DNA of 10,456 nt, taken from contig JBARRO010000177.1 in assembly GCA_049644265.1 (NCBI GenBank), positions 1 through 10,456 on the forward strand, read 5' to 3'. The notes beneath the pieces are model-generated. The model made no database searches and had not been told where the DNA came from. It worked only from the letters and a program-made list of their open reading frames with translations. This document shows positions 7,150 to 10,456 of this stretch, in pieces. The DNA comes from JBARRO01 sp049644265 (GTDB lineage: Bacteria > Bacteroidota > Ignavibacteria > UBA10030). Every line of letters starts with the position of its first letter. Position 1 is the first letter of the stretch. The position numbers and the translations under genes are program-made.

Positions 7150-7920
7150 TCAAAATGAATTCTTCTGTTCATCGGAATCCGGGACCTCTCCCCACGGATC
7201 GTTCGCATCGGGTTTCGGCTTGCGTTCCCCCGTCGGGACGGTCGGCTCATCGTTCGGCAGAACAAGCGGGATCTGCTCTTTGGAAGGTAGCACGACCGGC
7301 GCAGCGGATTCAAGGGCAAAGGGTGCAGGATTGAAATACTTGTACGTCGCCCAGGCAACTCCGCAAACGATTGCGCCCCAGCCTACAACGATTCCTGTGT
7401 AGTATGTGACATCGGCGACCATCTCGGCGTCTTTGAGCATATCCCACCCCCTGAAGAGGTTGTACCAGTCATGGCCTGAGTGTCCGCCGCCGAGGAGAGG
7501 GATAATGCGGAACGGCGCATCGCGCATATACAGACTTACATCAAGCATGTTCACACTTCCCCAAATCAACGCGTGAGGGGCAACCCAATGTCGTTGTCTG
7601 ATTGCAATCCCGAACCAAATCAGAGGAAATGCAATCTGCCAGAAAGATCCCCCGAGAATGGTCATCGTACGCCCCAGCCAGAAGAACAGCATGTGGCCGC
7701 CTTCATGAATGGGAAGATCAATCCACATGTGCAGCATGCTGTTAAGGAATCCCGTCTGAGGGCCCTTGGGGCTCATCCACGAATACGCATCCGCCGCATC
7801 GACGAGAACAGATCCCCAGATCGCAAAGGCGAGACATTGGAGGCCGAGAGGTACGATACGCTCGAGAGGATCAACCGGCGGCAAGGGAGCTAATCTTGTT
7901 CCCGGGAGAATTTTCTGCAT
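7150..7920 (-). CDS. Multi-pass membrane protein with HEGGH motif, putative site-2-protease-like
   Basis: This 256-residue protein has no family I can name with certainty. Seen in the sequence: about four hydrophobic segments (roughly 22-42, 86-107, 112-130 and 172-195), then a soluble tail rich in proline and acidic residues (200-256). His72-Glu-Gly-Gly-His76 sits at the start of a hydrophobic stretch and matches the HExxH zinc motif of metalloproteases. It is followed by GRTMTILGGSFWQ, reminiscent of the layout of M50 (site-2) proteases. A second polar cluster, GGGHSGHDW (144-152), offers His147, His150 or Asp151 as a third metal ligand. A membrane metalloprotease is a reasonable inference, but peptidase activity is unproven. 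The ATG at 7920 lies 30 bases after the fatty-acid synthase stop, without a visible Shine-Dalgarno; in-frame CTG codons upstream are weaker options. Its position mid-operon suggests co-expression with the synthase and the peptidase. Confidence 0.72.
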   Translation of the reverse strand: MQKILPGTRLAPLPPVDPLERIVPLGLQCLAFAIWGSVLVDAADAYSWMSPKGPQTGFLNSMLHMWIDLPIHEGGHMLFFWLGRTMTILGGSFWQIAFPLIWFGIAIRQRHWVAPHALIWGSVNMLDVSLYMRDAPFRIIPLLGGGHSGHDWYNLFRGWDMLKDAEMVADVTYYTGIVVGWGAIVCGVAWATYKYFNPAPFALESAAPVVLPSKEQIPLVLPNDEPTVPTGERKPKPDANDPWGEVPDSDEQKNSF

Positions 7921-7950
7921 CAGTTTTCTGCGCAGGAGGAGTCGCAGCTA

Positions 7951-9090
7951 TTAGCGGAGAGATTCATACCCGCCCGGAACACCGTTGACGGAAAGAACGA
8001 ACTGCCACAGCTGCGTATTCCGGGCACGGAATCCCCCCGCGCAACTCAACAAGTAATAGCGCCACATCCGGTAGAACCGTTGATCGAATTGCGATGCTAT
8101 GGAAGGCCAATTTGCCTCGAAATTCCTGCACCATGCCATGAGAGTCTTGTCGTAGTGCACGCTGAAGTTGTGAACGTCCTCCGTAATGAACAGCCCTTCT
8201 GCGGCGTGGGTAAGCTGGACGAGCGACGGGAGCATAGAGTTGGGGAAGATGTATCGTCCCATCCACGGATTCGTGTCCATGGCTGTCGTGGAAATATTTC
8301 CACCGATGGTATGGAGAAGGAACAGTCCTCCGTCGCTGAGGCACGATTTTGCAATGCGCATGATATTCCGGTAGTTCTTGTAGCCCACGTGTTCGATCAT
8401 CCCACATATCAGGATCTTGTCAAATTTGTTTCTGTATTGCTTCCCGCCAAGATCGCGGTAGTCCAGAAGGAGAAACGATGTATCGAGTCCTTTACAAAGT
8501 TCAGTCGCGAATTGCAGTTGTTGGTTTGAGATCGTAATTCCCGTGACATGGCAGCCGTAGTGTTCGGCACAAAATTTTGCGAATCCTCCCCATCCACATC
8601 CGATATCGAGAACCCGATCCTTCGGCCCGATACGGAGTTTTCTGCAGATGAGGTCCAGTTTCTGCTCCTGCGCCTTGTTCAGATCCTCCGTATCCTTGAA
8701 ATACCCGCAGGTGTACTGGTTGTACGGGTCAAGAAAGGCGGTATACAGCTCCGGTGTCAGTTCGTAGGTATGGTCGGCGAGCTTTCGTGAACCCGACCGT
8801 GTTTGAAGGTTCACGATCCTCGAACTAAGTTGAGTCAGTAAAACGCCGGGAGTGAATCGAACTTTGTCCTCAACGTGATTGGCCAGGATCCTGTAGAACA
8901 ACTCGTCCAGCCGTTCGCAATCCCACCACCCATCCATGTAGGATTCTCCCAACCCCATCGGCCCACGGATCAACACTCTCCGGTAAAACCGTCCATCCTT
9001 CACTCGAATATCCCACGGTCGGTCACCGTTAAGCCGGACGTCCGCCAGGGAAAGGATTTCGCGAACTTTCGATTCGAACATGGTTCCCAT
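7951..9090 (-). CDS. cfa: Cyclopropane-fatty-acyl-phospholipid synthase
   Basis: This 379-residue enzyme transfers a methylene group from S-adenosylmethionine to the double bond of unsaturated acyl chains in membrane phospholipids, acting at the inner face of the membrane. Length matches E. coli Cfa (382). Seen in the sequence: an N-terminal lipid-binding domain with GLGESYMDGWW (46-56), the SAM-binding motif DIGCGWGG (162-169), and candidate active-site residues Glu233 (GMIEHVG), His260 (LLHTIGG) and Cys350 (SCAGGFRARNTQLWQ). All align with E. coli Cfa as I recall it. One departure: the segment that reads HYDLGNDLF in E. coli is HTYELTPELY here (107-116), so the Gly-Asn pair is lost. Starts at 9090 and 9081 are both possible, neither with a clear ribosome binding site. 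It begins 18 bases after the dihydropyrimidinase stop and is the second gene in the minus-strand run. Confidence 0.93.
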   Translation of the reverse strand: MGTMFESKVREILSLADVRLNGDRPWDIRVKDGRFYRRVLIRGPMGLGESYMDGWWDCERLDELFYRILANHVEDKVRFTPGVLLTQLSSRIVNLQTRSGSRKLADHTYELTPELYTAFLDPYNQYTCGYFKDTEDLNKAQEQKLDLICRKLRIGPKDRVLDIGCGWGGFAKFCAEHYGCHVTGITISNQQLQFATELCKGLDTSFLLLDYRDLGGKQYRNKFDKILICGMIEHVGYKNYRNIMRIAKSCLSDGGLFLLHTIGGNISTTAMDTNPWMGRYIFPNSMLPSLVQLTHAAEGLFITEDVHNFSVHYDKTLMAWCRNFEANWPSIASQFDQRFYRMWRYYLLSCAGGFRARNTQLWQFVLSVNGVPGGYESLR

Positions 9091-9108
9091 CTTGAAGACG
9101 CCCGATAT

Positions 9109-10456
9109 TCAGGTCAGGCTGTACTGCCCCCTTCTCACAAACTGCCCATCCCCCATTTTGCCCAAATATTTATCTCCTTCAAAAATGACTTTGCCCTTTG
9201 ACATCACCCAGGACGGCGATCCGCTCACCGTCATACTTTCGTACGGATTGTAGTCCACTCTCATAAAATGTGTTTTTGCGCTGATCGTGTAGGGGCGTTT
9301 CGGATCCCAGACCACGATATCTGCGTCACTTCCCACGGCGATCGTTCCTTTGCGAGGATAGAGTCCCATGATCTTAGCAGGAGCTGTGGACACAAGCTGC
9401 ACGAACCGGCTCATGCTCCATCCACGCTTCACAACTCCTCCTTCATACAACAAATGAAGACGGTTTTCCACGCCGGGTAAGCCGTTGGGGATCTTACTGA
9501 AATCCCCTTTCCCAAGCTCTTTTTGTTTTGGAAGACCTTTGAAGCCCTCTTTCATGCAGAACGGACAGTGGTCGGTCGAAACCGCCTGGAGAGTGTCCTC
9601 CTTCAGTGCCTTCCACAGAAATTCCTGATTGGCCCGCTCACGAATAGGAGGCGAGCAAACATATTTTGCTCCTTCGAAACTTCCGTCAGCATAATCTTCG
9701 TACGCGAGGAAGAGATACTGGGGGCAGGTTTCCCCGTAGATCGGAAGTCCCCGGTCCCGTGCTTCCCGGATTTGTTCCATAGCGAGATGGGAGGAGACGT
9801 GCACTACGTAGACCGGAACACCTGCCATCTCGCTTAATGCGATGACCCGGTGCGTCGCCTCCTGCTCAGCGATCGCCGGGCGAGACAGAGCGTGACCGTT
9901 GGGGCCCGTTTTCCCGTCCGCCAACATGCGCTTCACGAGGAGGTCGATTACGCCGCCATTTTCTGCGTGCATGCAAATCAGTCCACCGTTGTCGGCCGTC
10001 CGTTTCATCGCTTTGTAGATTGTGGCATCGTCGACCATGAACACGCCGGGATAGGCGGTAAAGAGTTTGAAGCTCGTCACTCCCTCGTGCTTCACCATCG
10101 CATCCATCTCGGGAAGCCAGTCATCCGGCAGCTCGGTCAGAATGAGGTGAAGACCATAGTCAATGGTGGACTTCCCCTCCGACTTCCTCAGCCAGGTGTC
10201 CAGTGCCTGCCGCATGGTCGTTCCCCTTGACTGCACGGCAAAATCGACAATGCAAGTCGTGCCTCCATGAGCTGCAGCGACCGTGCCGGTTTCAAAGTCG
10301 TCCGACGCCGAAGTTCCGCCAAAGGGGAGGTCCATGTGGGTGTGAACATCGATCCCTCCGGGGATCACATACTTCCCTTGAGCATCGATGGTCTTATCGG
10401 CCTGGATCTTCAGTTCAACTCCGATGGTCGTGATTTTGTCCCGCTCGACATAGACG
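9109..10456 (-). CDS. hydA: Dihydropyrimidinase / D-hydantoinase (N-terminus cut by window edge)
   Basis: This cytosolic binuclear-zinc amidohydrolase opens dihydrouracil, dihydrothymine or 5-substituted hydantoins to N-carbamoyl amino acids, the second step of reductive pyrimidine breakdown. The frame stays open to the right edge (VYVERDKITTIG is readable there), so about 20 N-terminal residues are missing; a GTG at 10368 is internal, not the start. Counting from that GTG codon, the metal set is complete and correctly spaced: His9 and His11 (HTHMD), the Lys101 expected to be carbamylated (SFKLFTAYPG), His134 (MHAENG), His190 (VVHVSS) and Asp266 (STDHCPF). Tyr106 matches the family's catalytic tyrosine, and SKIPNG near 291-296 is present. 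The loop between TDHCPF and that motif seems some 7 residues longer than in well-known hydantoinases. The TDHCPF signature favours dihydropyrimidinase over allantoinase or dihydroorotase. It is the first visible gene of the five-gene run. Confidence 0.92.
   Translation of the reverse strand, partial: VYVERDKITTIGVELKIQADKTIDAQGKYVIPGGIDVHTHMDLPFGGTSASDDFETGTVAAAHGGTTCIVDFAVQSRGTTMRQALDTWLRKSEGKSTIDYGLHLILTELPDDWLPEMDAMVKHEGVTSFKLFTAYPGVFMVDDATIYKAMKRTADNGGLICMHAENGGVIDLLVKRMLADGKTGPNGHALSRPAIAEQEATHRVIALSEMAGVPVYVVHVSSHLAMEQIREARDRGLPIYGETCPQYLFLAYEDYADGSFEGAKYVCSPPIRERANQEFLWKALKEDTLQAVSTDHCPFCMKEGFKGLPKQKELGKGDFSKIPNGLPGVENRLHLLYEGGVVKRGWSMSRFVQLVSTAPAKIMGLYPRKGTIAVGSDADIVVWDPKRPYTISAKTHFMRVDYNPYESMTVSGSPSWVMSKGKVIFEGDKYLGKMGDGQFVRRGQYSLT

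Noticed and set aside
10366..10368. GTG as the start of the dihydropyrimidinase
   Set aside because: The codon encodes the Val of the conserved VIPGGIDVHTH motif. The frame continues upstream to the window edge with typical family sequence.

Overview
The window is a gene-dense bacterial chromosomal segment with eight protein genes and intergenic gaps of at most about 120 bases. It looks like a member of the Bacteroidota/Chlorobi/Ignavibacteria (FCB) group. That is inferred from the style of the prolyl oligopeptidase and aldehyde dehydrogenase sequences, moderate GC content, and heptamer-type intergenic repeats; no marker gene here proves it. At least one gene (the dehydrogenase at 1873) has a clear AGGAG ribosome binding site. 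I see no RNA gene, insertion sequence, phage gene, CRISPR array or defence gene.

Layout. At 7-483 (+) is a guanine-deaminase-type enzyme. It converges on a MoeB/ThiF-rhodanese sulfur-carrier activating enzyme at 579-1754 (-). A short divergent intergenic region (1755-1872) separates that from a CoA-acylating (methyl)malonate-semialdehyde dehydrogenase at 1873-3387 (+). The dehydrogenase converges on a compact minus-strand run of five genes, listed here in transcription order: dihydropyrimidinase/D-hydantoinase (9109 to beyond the right edge), cyclopropane-fatty-acid synthase (7951-9090), an intramembrane HEGGH protein (7150-7920), a secreted prolyl oligopeptidase (5010-7109) and an NCS1 nucleobase/hydantoin transporter (3482-4987). 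The gaps within this run are 18, 30, 40 and 22 bases, so one transcript is plausible.

Four of the eight genes fit one theme, the uptake and breakdown of nucleobases. The NCS1 carrier would import the base. The dihydropyrimidinase would open dihydrouracil or dihydrothymine. After decarbamoylation and transamination (genes not in the window), the dehydrogenase would turn malonate or methylmalonate semialdehyde into acetyl-CoA or propionyl-CoA. Guanine deaminase would feed purine breakdown. The peptidase, lipid-modifying enzyme and membrane metalloprotease-like protein have no obvious place in that pathway.

The most unusual DNA feature is a pair of degenerate 7-base repeat arrays, one in each of the two convergent intergenic regions (about 491-577 and 3394-3499). 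In both, the left half carries GAGTTT-type heptamers and the right half carries their reverse complement. The two copies share exact words of 12 and 13 bases, and the second one runs into the last codons of the transporter gene. The best protein lead is the HEGGH membrane protein, which looks like an uncharacterised site-2-protease-like family.
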